Assembly: GCA_964017185.1 (NCBI GenBank)
Contig: OZ024869.1
Location: forward strand, 60,786,761-60,850,760
DNA from: Rugalucina vietnamica
Taxonomy: Eukaryota; Mollusca; Bivalvia; Lucinida; Lucinidae
Length of the DNA stretch: 64,000 nucleotides
Reading direction: 5' to 3'
The translations under genes were made by a program, and so were the position numbers. This document shows positions 33,859 to 43,649 of the stretch, piece by piece (the stretch's first letter is position 1; each line of letters begins with the position of its first letter). The notes under the pieces were generated by a model. The model saw only the letters and a program-made list of their open reading frames with translations. It ran no database searches and was not told the origin of the DNA.

Positions 33859-35543
33859 GCTCACCTGAGCCGAAGGCTCATAGGTGAGCTTATAGTATAC
33901 CCATGCTCCGGCGTCCGTCCGTCCGTCCGTCCGTCGTCGTTCACAATTTCAAAGATATTCTTCTCTGAAACCGCTGGGCCGATTGTTCTCATATTACACA
34001 TACACCATCTACAGGTAGGGGGAAAGAATAATTGTGTTTTTTGTTTTGATCGGATAAGGACTTTGGTTGCTATGGCAACTTATGCTTCCCATAAACTTAT
34101 AATAGAAAAAGTGAAAATTGCCAGTTTTTGCTGTCTTGTTGGAGATATTTGAATTTTGTTTCTGCAGAAATGTTTATTGAGTAGTCCTCTACGTTTCATG
34201 TGACTTTTGTCCTAATCCTTCATTTTGATTGGTTGCAGGGGCCCCATATAGGGCAAAATTTCGAAAAACATTCAAAAATCTTCTTCTCAGAAAACTGTCA
34301 AGGGGGTGAAGCCTATACTTTTGTATACATGTTCCTGACAGTAGCCTCTACATAATTTGTGTTTTTATTCCAGGCGGATAAGAACTCTGGTTGCTATGGC
34401 AACTTAAAGATTCCATAGACTTATAATGGGAAAAGTGGAAATCAGCTATTTTTCCGCTAAAATTGCAGACATTTGAATTTTGTTTTTGCAGAAATGTTTA
34501 TTGAGTAGTGTTTGACGTTTCTTGCGAGTTTTTTTCTAATCCTTTATTTTGATTGGTTGCTGGGGCCCCATAAAGGGCAAAATTTTGAAAAAAAAAAAAA
34601 CAAAAAAAAAAAAAATTTTCTCCTCAGAAACTGTGAAGTGGATGAATCCTGTACTTTGTATAAATGTTCCTGACAGTAACCTCTACATAATTTGTGTTTT
34701 TTTATTCCAGTCGGATAAGAACTCTGGTTGCTATGGTAACTTTAAGTTTCCATAGACTTATAATGGGAAAAGTGGAAATTAGCTATTTTTTGAAAACTGT
34801 TACAGCCTGAGATCTTAAAAGTGGTAGATGCAAACAACTAATGGATTAGATGAAGGTATATGATTAATTTAGGTCAAGGTCATCTCTTAACCTTGGCCGG
34901 TCTGTCATCCATACACACTTTTCAAAGATTTTTTTCTCTGAAACCACTTGGCCAATCAAAGCCAAATTTTATATGAAGCATCTATAGGAAGTGGGAACCA
35001 ATGTGTATATAAATAATCCAGGTCACATGACCAAGATGGCCGCCATGCCCATATATGGTAAAAACCCTTAAAATATCTTCTTCTCCAGAACCGGTGAACC
35101 GATTTCAACGAAACTTTGCATGAAGTATGGATGACTCAAGTACTACAATGTATATATAAACATGACCCTGTGGTGACCTTGACCTATTTTATGGCAAGGT
35201 CAACATAGGTCGTCAATGCATTTGAATGGGGAAAACTTTTAAAATGTCATTTTAAGTGAAAGTCTTGCAGGAAGTGGGCAATAGGACTGAAATTTAATGA
35301 TTCTGAAAAAAAAAATGGACCCCAGGGGCTCATCTGCTTTTAAAATGTTATTTGAAGGGGAAAATCAGCAGGAAATTGGCAAATGGACAGAATATTGATT
35401 ATTCTAAATTATTCTAAAAAAGAAAATGGCACAAGGGCTTCATCTGCCCCTGCACTGGGGTTAAATACCATAATATTCAAATATGTTTATTGGTATATGA
35501 AGCAGATCTCAGGTGAGCGTTTACAGGACCATTGGTCTTCTGG
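33859..35543 (+). mobile_element. AGCTCACC-type element inserted in the L1-like LINE
   Basis: Full-length copy from GCTCACCTGAGCCGAAGGCT to CATTGGTCTTCTGG. It is flanked by TTTA at 33855-33858 and 35544-35547, consistent with a 4 bp target duplication. The interior has two copies of a ~340 bp module (TGCAGAAATGTTTATTGAGT near 34165 and 34488, GGATAAGAACTCTGGTTGCT near 34376 and 34713), then modules shared with 14627-16442 (GACCAAGATGGCCGCC, GTGACCTTGACCTATTTTA). No coding frame was found, so it must depend on another element. Confidence 0.8.
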
Positions 35544-35649
35544 TTTAGATATTCGTGCTGCAATCGTTGTGATGCCCCTATTTTTAATATTTGACACTCT
35601 TTTGCATTTAATTTTAAGCCTGAAATGTAGCTGAAGTTATCTAATCCAT

Positions 35650-37660
35650 CATTAAGATTTGACCGATCCGTCTAGGATAAAAGAAGCGTCATCTGCAAAT
35701 AACGAATTTTTAAATACCTCTTTAAAAAGTTTGATACCTTTAATATTTTCTGATATAGTTACCTTGAATGACAGTAGTTCAATAGCGATGATAAAAAGAT
35801 AAGATGAGAGTGGACAGCCCTGTCGGACTCCCCGTTTGACCGAAAAGAAGTTAGACAAGTACCCATTGTTTGTAACACAACTTTTCGCGTCGTTGTAGAA
35901 CAAGTCAATCCATCGTAAAAAATCCTCACCGAAGTTGAAATGCTGTAAACACTTTCTCAAGTACCCATGATCTAAGCTATTAAAAGCTTTTTCGAAATCT
36001 GAAAAAAATATCATACCTTCTTTATTTTCATCCTCTGCGTTGTCAATTAATTAAAAAAGTAACCTAATATTTTCTCCTATGTATCTCCCTTTTATGAACC
36101 CTGTTTGTGAATTATCTGCGATAGTTTTAATGATACTTTTAATTCGATTTGCAATGACTTTTGTAGCTATCTTGTAATCAACGTTTAATAAAATAATGGG
36201 TCTCCAATTATCAAGGCAAGTAATGTCTTTATTTTGCTTTGGGATGAGCGTAATAATACTTTGTTTTTGGAGTTCATTTAACGATCCTATTTGAAATGAA
36301 TGATTTATTGAGTTAATATAATATTGTTTTATGTCATTCCAAAATAGCTTATAGAATTCCACCGTGATTCCATCAGAACCAGGGCTCTTTTGGTTTTTCA
36401 TATCTTTGATGGCTTTTATGCATTCCGCTTCGGTTATAAGTCCTTCACATTGGGTTTGTTCTGCTTGATTTAATTTGGGTATTGTTTCGTCAAAAAAGTT
36501 GTATCTCGAGCTTCATGGTTCTCGCTTCGCGTACAGAGACTTTGTAGTATTTTTCAGTTTCAGTTAATATTTCCTTTTGATCTGTACTGATTTTATCATT
36601 TATTTGCAATCTAGAAATGAGTTTAGTTTCAGATTTTTTCTTTTCTAAGCTGGCAAAATATTTGCTATTTTTCTCATTATGTTCGATTATATTTCCTTTA
36701 GACCTCAGTATTTGTCCATTTAGTTTTATGTCTATTACCTCTTCTAATTCTCTCTGTTTGTTTTGTAATTCTGTTTTAATATGGTTTACTATATTTTCGC
36801 TAGGTGAAGTAGTTATAATATTGGTCAGCTTCTGTATGTCTGCCTTAAGAGATTCTTCGCGGATTGTTGATTCTTTCTTTTTCTTTGTTGCATATTTTAT
36901 AGTTTCGTTTCGAACTGCGCTTTTAATCAATTCCCAAAGAGTGTTCGGATTGACATCTCTATTTATTAAAATTGTTTCATTTATACTTTGTTTAACGTTT
37001 TCTTGATATAAAGAGTCTAAAAGTAAACTACTATTTAATTTGAAATAACCGGGTCCTCGTTTAATGTTCAATATGTTTATCCTTAGTACTACTGGATTGT
37101 GGTCTGATTTATAGCTTATGTTATGTTTAGTTGATACTATGCATTTTTTTTTAGATTTTGTGATATCAGAAAGTAGTCTAGTCTACAGAATATTGGTGGT
37201 TTGTGAGATGAATGCCATGTATATTGTCTATCAAATCAAATGTTTCCGTTATGTGTTTTATTTTATTTCTGCATAATGTATGTGTATTTGTTCTACCGTT
37301 TCTTTAATCTAAATTTTCATTTAACACTGCGTTAAAATCACCTCCAATAATAAATGATTTTTCTTGATTTTCCTTCATGTATTCTTCTAGCTTGTTAAAT
37401 AATGCAATATCATCATTGTTCGGTCCATAAATATTCACAATTGTTATTTTTTTATCATTAATCAAAATATCCAGAGCCTGTAGTCTGCCATTCACAATGT
37501 TAGTATGCTGCAATACTGTGTAAGAATAGTTTGTATTTAAAAGAATGATGCTATCCCTTCGTTATTGTTACTGTGCCCACTGAAAAAAGCATCATTGCCC
37601 CAATCTGATTTCCATATATCATGATTTATATCATAAGGCTTTTAAAGCTAAAACTTGTAA
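35650..37660 (-). pseudogene. L1-like LINE endonuclease to RT, upstream portion
   Basis: Visible motifs in order: WKSDWGNDAFFSG, NIYGPNNDD and GGDFNAVL (endonuclease); the linker NIKRGPGYFKLNSSLLLD; SPGSDGITVEFYKLFWNDI, LIPKQNKDITCLDNWRPIIL, IANRIKSII and QTGFIKGRYIGENIRLL; FSDFEKAFNSLDHGYL (catalytic Asp); VRQGCPLSSYLFIIAIELL; SLFADDASFILDGS (active-site ADD). At least four frame breaks are present: near 36490, between 36051 and 36014, near 35652 and around 37100-37300. The downstream portion lies beyond the 33859-35543 insertion. Confidence 0.85.
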
Positions 37661-38258
37661 TATCTGCGCATGAGAAAAAAACTGTCCCGGATCTTTCCGA
37701 CAACGTGTAGCCATTGCATTGGTAGACAAAACAGGTTCTCCCTTAACGCAGATTATAGTTTTCCAGACCCTCTATCATCCTCTTTGCTTTAACAAAGAGG
37801 TTGACCAGGTAAGGAAAGCTCCAAGTTTGCATTACTTCTTGGATCACCCACGTAGTCAGTGAGAAAAAACTTAATAATGCTGAAAATAATATTTCTGGAT
37901 TATTTGCAAATAAATAAATATCTAATTGAGTCAATATTGCCTTTGTGGGATTTTTGGAGGGGCCCACAATGGGGACAAGTAAGGCAATTTAGCTGAAAAA
38001 GCTGTTTTGCAACAAAACTCTTTTTATACTTAAGTGAAAAAAAACTAAATTCAATTTTCATTATTCCCTTTACTCAAGTTATGAATAACATAGTTTCAGT
38101 TTTAATGGGTACTGGAAACAAGGTCTATTTGAATTATGGGGTTGCTGGGGGGCAAAATTTAAAACTGATAAGAATCGTGAAGTTTCTAACCTTTACTGGG
38201 AAACATGAAAATTTATAATGCAAATACACTTTGCTCTACACATTTTGATAATACAATT
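37661..38258. other. Stretch without recognised feature
   Basis: AT-rich sequence between two LINEs. No conserved frame and no obvious repeat. Confidence 0.4.
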
Positions 38259-38283
38259 CTTCTTCGTTTACTTCTTCTTCTTC

Positions 38284-38325
<42 letters not shown>

Positions 38326-38328
38326 TTA

Positions 38329-38369
<41 letters not shown>

Positions 38370-38372
38370 AAA
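38259..38372. repeat. (CTT)n-(ATT)n compound microsatellite
   Basis: An imperfect CTT run passes directly into an ATT run. It gives spurious Leu/Ile and Asn/Lys frames on the two strands. Confidence 0.9.
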
Positions 38373-39302
38373 TATCATGATGAATGATTTTAACATGAAA
38401 TGAATTATATACAGACAAAAAGTGCTACTTAGAAGTGCAATAAACTTAAGCTGGCTACTGATACTTCCAAATAGTTTTCGTTCACACCAACGATGACAAC
38501 AGAAACAACAACAAGTGCATGTTCTACTAATACTTTTCATCTTTAATGTACATTCTGTGCACATTTTTAATCTTTAGTTGTACATTTTTTATAGTGGATG
38601 AATATGACAATTTAAGCTCTAACCTCCCGCTTGAAAGTTAAGGAAGTCTATTAGAAAGTTTTCATTCATTCTGGATTTCATCTATATGCTTGCATCATCA
38701 CAGATTATATTTTCTTCATGATGTGCTGCTGTTCTTTTGGAGGAGTAGCACCAGCTTGATTGGTTCATGAAGCCTGGTCGCTAGACTCTATCAGTGTCTT
38801 TAATTCTTAATGAGACTTAACGGGTGTCTTTGTAGCATTTCCGTTTTTTTCGCCTTGAGAGTGGATTCCATCCTATAAGTCTCTGTGGAAAACCTTTCTT
38901 TAGATGTTGCTTATCAGGCATTCCTATATAAAGTTGTTGCAGCTTAGCTGCGAAACTATAATACCATTTGCATTTTTTGCGTTCTTTGATTTCTTCAGAC
39001 CACTGTGTCTGTAAGCTTGTTTTAACGCTTGATTTTAAGTTTTCTCAAGCACCTTAAGTAGACATGGTGATCTCTTTGAATGATGTTGATTAAATAGCCA
39101 TGCCACGCATGAATATAGGGGAGTTGACTGAGCCATATAGACTTTCAGCTTGGTATCGACCTTTGTTTCATTTCGCTTATACATTTGCACATATTCTTCC
39201 AAATGCCACACTGGCTTTTGCTGTTCTAGTCATCAATACGCACTGTTCTGGAGAAACTGCTTCTCGGGTAGATGGATGTATTAAACAAATCAGTATTTGT
39301 CC

Positions 39303-39481
39303 TCTGTGTCTGGTGTGGGTTCGAGCCCCGCGCTGGAAACCTGTGAGACAAGCCAACTTCTGCTTGCGGGTGTGCCAGGTGTTTTTTCTCGGGAATCTAC
39401 CGTTTTCGCCCACCTACTGATTGGCCCGTCTCTTATGAGCTGAAATAATCTTGAAAGAGACGTAAAACTGAATTAAAAAAA
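39303..39481 (+). mobile_element. 5'-truncated SINE in the decayed LINE, 9 bp target duplication
   Basis: Begins within the B-box region (TCTGTGTCTGGTGTGGGTTC, GAGCCCCGC) and continues GAGACAAGCCAACTTCTGCT to CTTGAAAGAGACGTAAAACT and an A-rich tail. Flanked by TATTTGTCC at 39294-39302 and 39482-39490. It is the same SINE family as 21361-21601 and 60906-61155, lacking the tRNA-like head. Confidence 0.8.
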
Positions 39482-39706
39482 TATTTGTCCATTCGTAGTG
39501 ATTAGCGGATTATTGTACACCTTTCCGGTGCCGACTGGAGCACAACATTTGTCTTTTTTGTTGATTGTAAGGTCATGGCTATCACAAGTAATCCATGTGG
39601 ATCTATTGCACCATAAATTTATGCCGATGAGCTGGTATTCTTCGCCATTTCCCTTATCTTTGTCATTTGCATAGAGTATATCATCCAGCACATCTATGTG
39701 CACCTT

Positions 39707-39739
<33 letters not shown>

Positions 39740-39856
39740 TCCGCACCTCCTCCCCATCGGACACCAGTGCACAACTTGCTTTTATTACTATTTACAACGG
39801 CATACTACTATATATATATATATATATATTTACAAGATCGGCATTAGCATCTGAAC

Positions 39857-40720
39857 TGAAGTATGTATGTATGTATGTATGTATGTATGTATGTCTGTAT
39901 GTACGTATAGAAGCGTATGTATGTATGTATGTATGTATGTATGTATGTATGTATGTATGTATGTATGTATGTCATGATGTATGTATGTATGTATGTATGT
40001 ATACCAGTTTATTGTATGTATGTTAATTGTAAGAGGGTTGTATGAAGGTAACCATGATGTTAATTTGTATGTATGTATGTATGTATGTATGTATGTATGT
40101 ATGTATGTATGTATGTATGTATAAACTTGTAGGAAGGCTGTAGGAATGTGTCTATAATGTCACGTATGTATGTATGTATGTATGTATGTATGTATGTATG
40201 TATGTTGATTGTAGGATGGCTGTAGGAAGATAACTATTTTGTTAATTGTATGTATGTATGTATGTATGTATGTATGTATGTATGTATGTATGTATGTATG
40301 TATGTATACCAGTGTATGTATGTACATACTTGTAGTGAGGTTGTAGGAATGTGTCTATGATGTCATGTATGTATGTATGTATGTATGTATGTATGTATGT
40401 ATACCAGTGTATGTATGTACATATACCAGTGTATGTATGTATGTATGTATGTATGTATGTATGTATGTATGTATGTATGTATAAAAAAGTACAAGTAGGC
40501 AAAGATCATGTATGTGTGTATGTATGTCATGATGTATGTATGTATGTATGTATGTATGTATGTATGTATGTATGTATACCAGTTTATGTATTGTATGCAT
40601 TGTATGTAAGTAGGTATACAAACAAAAGTATGTATGTATGTATGTATGTATGTATGTATGTATGTATGTATGTATGTATGTATGTATGTATGTATGTATG
40701 TATTTTACATGTTTGTACGC
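39857..40720. repeat. (TATG)n array with recurring spacers
   Basis: Long TATG runs alternate with related ~40 nt spacers at about 40025, 40130, 40205 and 40330 (pattern GGTTGTAGGAATGTGTCTAT, then GATGTCATG). Short ATACCAGTGTATG interruptions also occur. A copy of GTACAAGTAGGCAAAGATCA sits inside at 40489. Long frames through this region on either strand are artefacts. Confidence 0.9.
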
Positions 40721-40816
40721 AAAAAGGTCTGTATAATTATTACGTAGGTATGTAAATGCATATTTAAGTATGTAAGTTTGCATTATGCAGATCGGTTGGT
40801 AGTAAAGTTGTATGGA

Positions 40817-40817
40817 G

Positions 40818-40865
<48 letters not shown>
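40817..40865. repeat. (GT)n microsatellite
   Basis: Uninterrupted GT dinucleotides of roughly 48 nt within the retroposed segment. Confidence 0.9.
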
Positions 40866-40866
<1 letters not shown>

Positions 40867-42739
40867 GATGATGTAAGTAAGATGAGCTGTATGTATGTGA
40901 CGATGCTGTAACAAAGGATTTGTTGGTGTGGTTTGTTGTCTGTGTGTACTGTCACTGTCTGAGAAAAAGAACCGCATAAACCGTATTAAATTTCGCGCGA
41001 ATCGCGTTTGCAAGGTGTGCTTAAGGCTACATGTGCACCTTAGTTTTAGTTTTCAACTTCCGTTGGTTGAATAACTTTCCATCAAAACGTTCCTGATTGG
41101 AAAATGAGTATCACAGACTTAAACGGCTTCAATTAGTATCGCAAATGATATCATACACAAAGGTGTTGTCCCCTAGCGCAACCCTGTTTGGCCTCATTTG
41201 TCATATCACAAGGTTAATAGAACTCCCCATCGTCATGTGCATGCATATCATCATTCCCACTGGATGACCATTTGACCATGATTTACTTTGACGGCCCATA
41301 TCTTCGCAAGTCTTTCACAACTTTGTTTAAATTTTTGGTGAAGTTGACAAGCGCCATATGTAGGTCTGCTTTCTGTTCTTGACATTTCTCATGAAGTTGT
41401 CTTGCTATATGAAAATCATCTATTGTCTTCCTGTCATCTCTGAATCAGCATTGACTTTCCGGAATAAATCCTGTCTGTCAAAGACTTCAGGATTTCCTTT
41501 CTGTGTGTAAAGATAAATGTCTTGTGGGAATTCTTCCTTCCTCCACGCAGCCATGGTGAAACAGCTCTTTAAGTCTCTCTATCATGGATAGCCCCCAGTC
41601 GGCAGCGGAACTTGCATTTGAACATGGAAATTTGCCAGCTGAGAGTCTGTTGAACTGCTAGAGACTCCTTTAAACTACCCTGCATATTTGATTTTAATTT
41701 GAAGTATAGTTTTCTGGCTATCGTTGCCGATTTATAAGAGATCACTGATGACGATTTAGTACTTTATTAGTATTTTATTGTCTTTCATCTATGACGGTTT
41801 GGTAAACAAACTGAATTTCTTCTATTTTCTTTTCTTCTATTTTCTTTCATGACTCTGACTTTTGATATAGATTGACAAATATTGCTGCTGGTTTGTCTTT
41901 TTGGATAAGGAGCTAGTATCATCTTAATGCTTGTGCTGTTCCTCAAGATTCTAGAAGCCTCCGAATATCTTAACCATTCTCATTAAACCAGTTTTCGAGA
42001 TGGATGTCCTAAAAGTTCTATAGCAGAAGAATGTTCCAGTTTTCTTCTGTGTCTTCCAAATTGAGATTGATTGCACCCAGTTGGATGCAAATGTATCATT
42101 TTATTTTGGTTCAATTTCGAGACACCCAGTCTCTATGGTGGTTTCTTGCTTAAAAGTCGCCTCTAAGGCTTGTGTTTGATGACACCAGTCTATAATCTAT
42201 CCAGCACCCTGCTCTACATCACTTTTGTCACTCTGACACACTGCTTGTCTTTTCTCCACACTATGACATACAGTTTATGAGACGCCCGTGTTTGGATCGC
42301 AGATGCACAACCCATGATGTTCACTTGTATATCACTTCATCTGGACTGATCATGGTAGGTGTATGAGATGGACAATATTGACATATTTATCGCCCGTCAG
42401 TGGAAGTATCGAAGTCATTAGATGTTCATTGATGCCTTATGGCAATCCTGACAGCTTACACAAAGCCAACTTCTCCTTTATGGCTCTTCTCACTTTGGCC
42501 TCCACACTAGGAGAAAGTACAGCCGGCACCAACTCTTTTTCCATAACCTCTACAAACTAAGTCTCACTCAGTACAGCTATCTGCTTCTGTGACTAAAAAG
42601 TGACTATTCTACGCTGTTGTCCAGTCGACGCAGGATTACCTATTAAAGGGCGAACATTCCTCTGCCGATCTTCAATGGTATGACTAACATCTCAGTATTT
42701 GGGAGACAATATTGACTGCTTAATAAATGTGCTTAATTC

Positions 42740-42960
42740 ATGTTAAATATTATGATTTCCTACAATTATGACCAGGGGAGAGTGGTAGCCTTTCCTCTAC
42801 CTCAATGATGATTTTGGTAAAATTTGTTTGCAATTGGCAGACTAGTTGCGGAGATATTTGTATTTGAATGTGTGAACGGACGCCGGACGGACGTACGTAC
42901 GACGGATTGACTACAATACTATAAGCTCACCTTGTGAGCCTTCGGCTCAGGTGAGCCAAA
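42740..42960 (-). mobile_element. AGCTCACC-element end, reverse orientation
   Basis: GTGAACGGACGCCGGACGGA and ATAAGCTCACCTTGTGAGCC, then TTCGGCTCAGGTGAGCC, match the family terminus. The upstream CTACCTCAATGATG matches the equivalent block in the tandem units. Confidence 0.65.
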
Positions 42961-43028
42961 AATGAAAAACCAACCTACCGACCTTAAAAGTGTTTGGCAT
43001 GAAACAGGAAACACACATATTTTTTGCC

Positions 43029-43105
43029 TAATAAGCAATGATCAGGAACTGGTCGAATCAGAACTAAAGTCCTACGCTTATAACCGAGGTGGGAAACAAA
43101 TTGAC
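43029..43105 (+). repeat. Degenerate copy of the CAAGTAGGCAAAGATCAGGA motif
   Basis: TAATAAGCAATGATCAGGAA, CGAATCAGAACTAAAGTCCT and CCGAGGTGGGAAA align along the whole length of the 4034-4106 copy with mismatches. A 67-codon frame across it (42962-43165) shows no family features and is not called. Confidence 0.5.
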
Positions 43106-43159
43106 AATGAGAAAACTGTAGAACAACACTCAATTTGCATCTTAATCTGCTCATCGTCC

Positions 43160-43490
43160 TTTTAGGATGAGCATGCTCTGGTGTTATCGTCGTCGAAGTT
43201 CACAATGTTCAAACATGTTATCCTCTGAAACCAATTGGTGAAAGTCAAATTTTATGTAGAGCCTCTTGTGAAAGTTTGTATAAATGACCAAAATGGCCCC
43301 CACGCCCTTATATGGCAAAGTCCCTTAAAAATTCTCCCCAAAACCGGTGGACCGACTTTAAAGAAATTTGTAATGTAGCATCGGGGACTCTGATCCATCA
43401 TAGTTAATGAAAATCATGACCTTTGGTTGACCTTGGCCTATTTTACGACATGATCAAAATTGACCCCCCCCCCCAACCGAGCTGAGTGAC
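43160..43490 (+). mobile_element. Internal fragment of the AGCTCACC element
   Basis: CTCTGAAACCAATTGG, GACCAAAATGGCCCCCACGC, AACCGGTGGACCGACTTTA and GTAGCATCGGGGACTCTGAT parallel 14720-15110 closely. It ends in a C run at about 43468. Confidence 0.65.
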
Positions 43491-43649
43491 AATGATGTGA
43501 AATATAGTCTAGCTATTGCTCTTCATGGAAATTATGATAAAATGTGTATGACCTTTCTCATAGGAATGACCTTGGGTCAATGGTTATAACCCATTCAAAG
43601 CCGTTTCAATATACACATATCAGCTAATGGGAAAATCGACTTTTACTTG

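Larger units (their letters stand above)
32505..37660 (-). mobile_element. L1-like LINE, split by a 1.7 kb insertion
   Basis: A minus-strand non-LTR retrotransposon. 37660-37300 encodes an endonuclease segment (HDIWKSDWGNDAFFSGH, VNIYGPNNDD, IIGGDFNAVLNENLD). 37071-36490 is the linker, 36401-35650 the RT core and 33857-32850 the C-terminal part. It is interrupted at 33859-35543 by an AGCTCACC element. Stops and frameshifts make it inactive. The FFSHG-like and FADD motifs, together with GRYIGENIRLL, place it near L1/Tx1. Confidence 0.85.
39713..41030 (-). mobile_element. Poly(A)-tailed retroposed sequence with 17 bp target duplication
   Basis: A perfect ATGTGCACCTTAGTTTT duplication flanks the segment at 39696-39712 and 41031-41047. 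The plus-strand T run at 39713-39738 is a minus-strand poly(A) tail. An AATAAA lies about 45-50 nt upstream of it on the minus strand, followed by the short self-complementary GTCCG...CGGAC. Removing the insert restores the LINE reading KTKTKVHIDVLDD. The insert is therefore a LINE-mobilised RNA copy. Its source transcript is unknown, and most of it is microsatellite (TATG array, GT run) with 160 bp of unique sequence at its 5' end. Confidence 0.8.
38640..42620 (-). mobile_element. Heavily decayed LINE with two nested insertions
   Basis: Reading the minus strand from about 42620 down, peptide fragments of one non-LTR element appear in order. They are an endonuclease-proximal part (MIHLHPTG area, about 42080), an NWFNENG-like linker (about 41990), PESQC-like and IARQLHEKCQEQKADLHMAL (about 41400), an NEAKQGCA core (about 41190) and DGKLFNQRKLKTKTKVHIDV (about 41070 continuing at 39695). 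Then come LDDILYANDKDK (the YADD box mutated to YAND), DLTINKK and PLITTNGQ, RTAKASVAFGR (about 39215) and TKLKVYMAQSTPLYSC (about 39140). Many stops. A 179 bp SINE and a 1.3 kb retroposon split it. Confidence 0.8.

Noticed and set aside
40242-41013. Long Tyr-Ile-His-Thr and Cys-Met-Tyr-Val repeat frames
   Set aside because: TATG and GT microsatellites contain no stop codons in several frames. The frames carry no information beyond the repeat.
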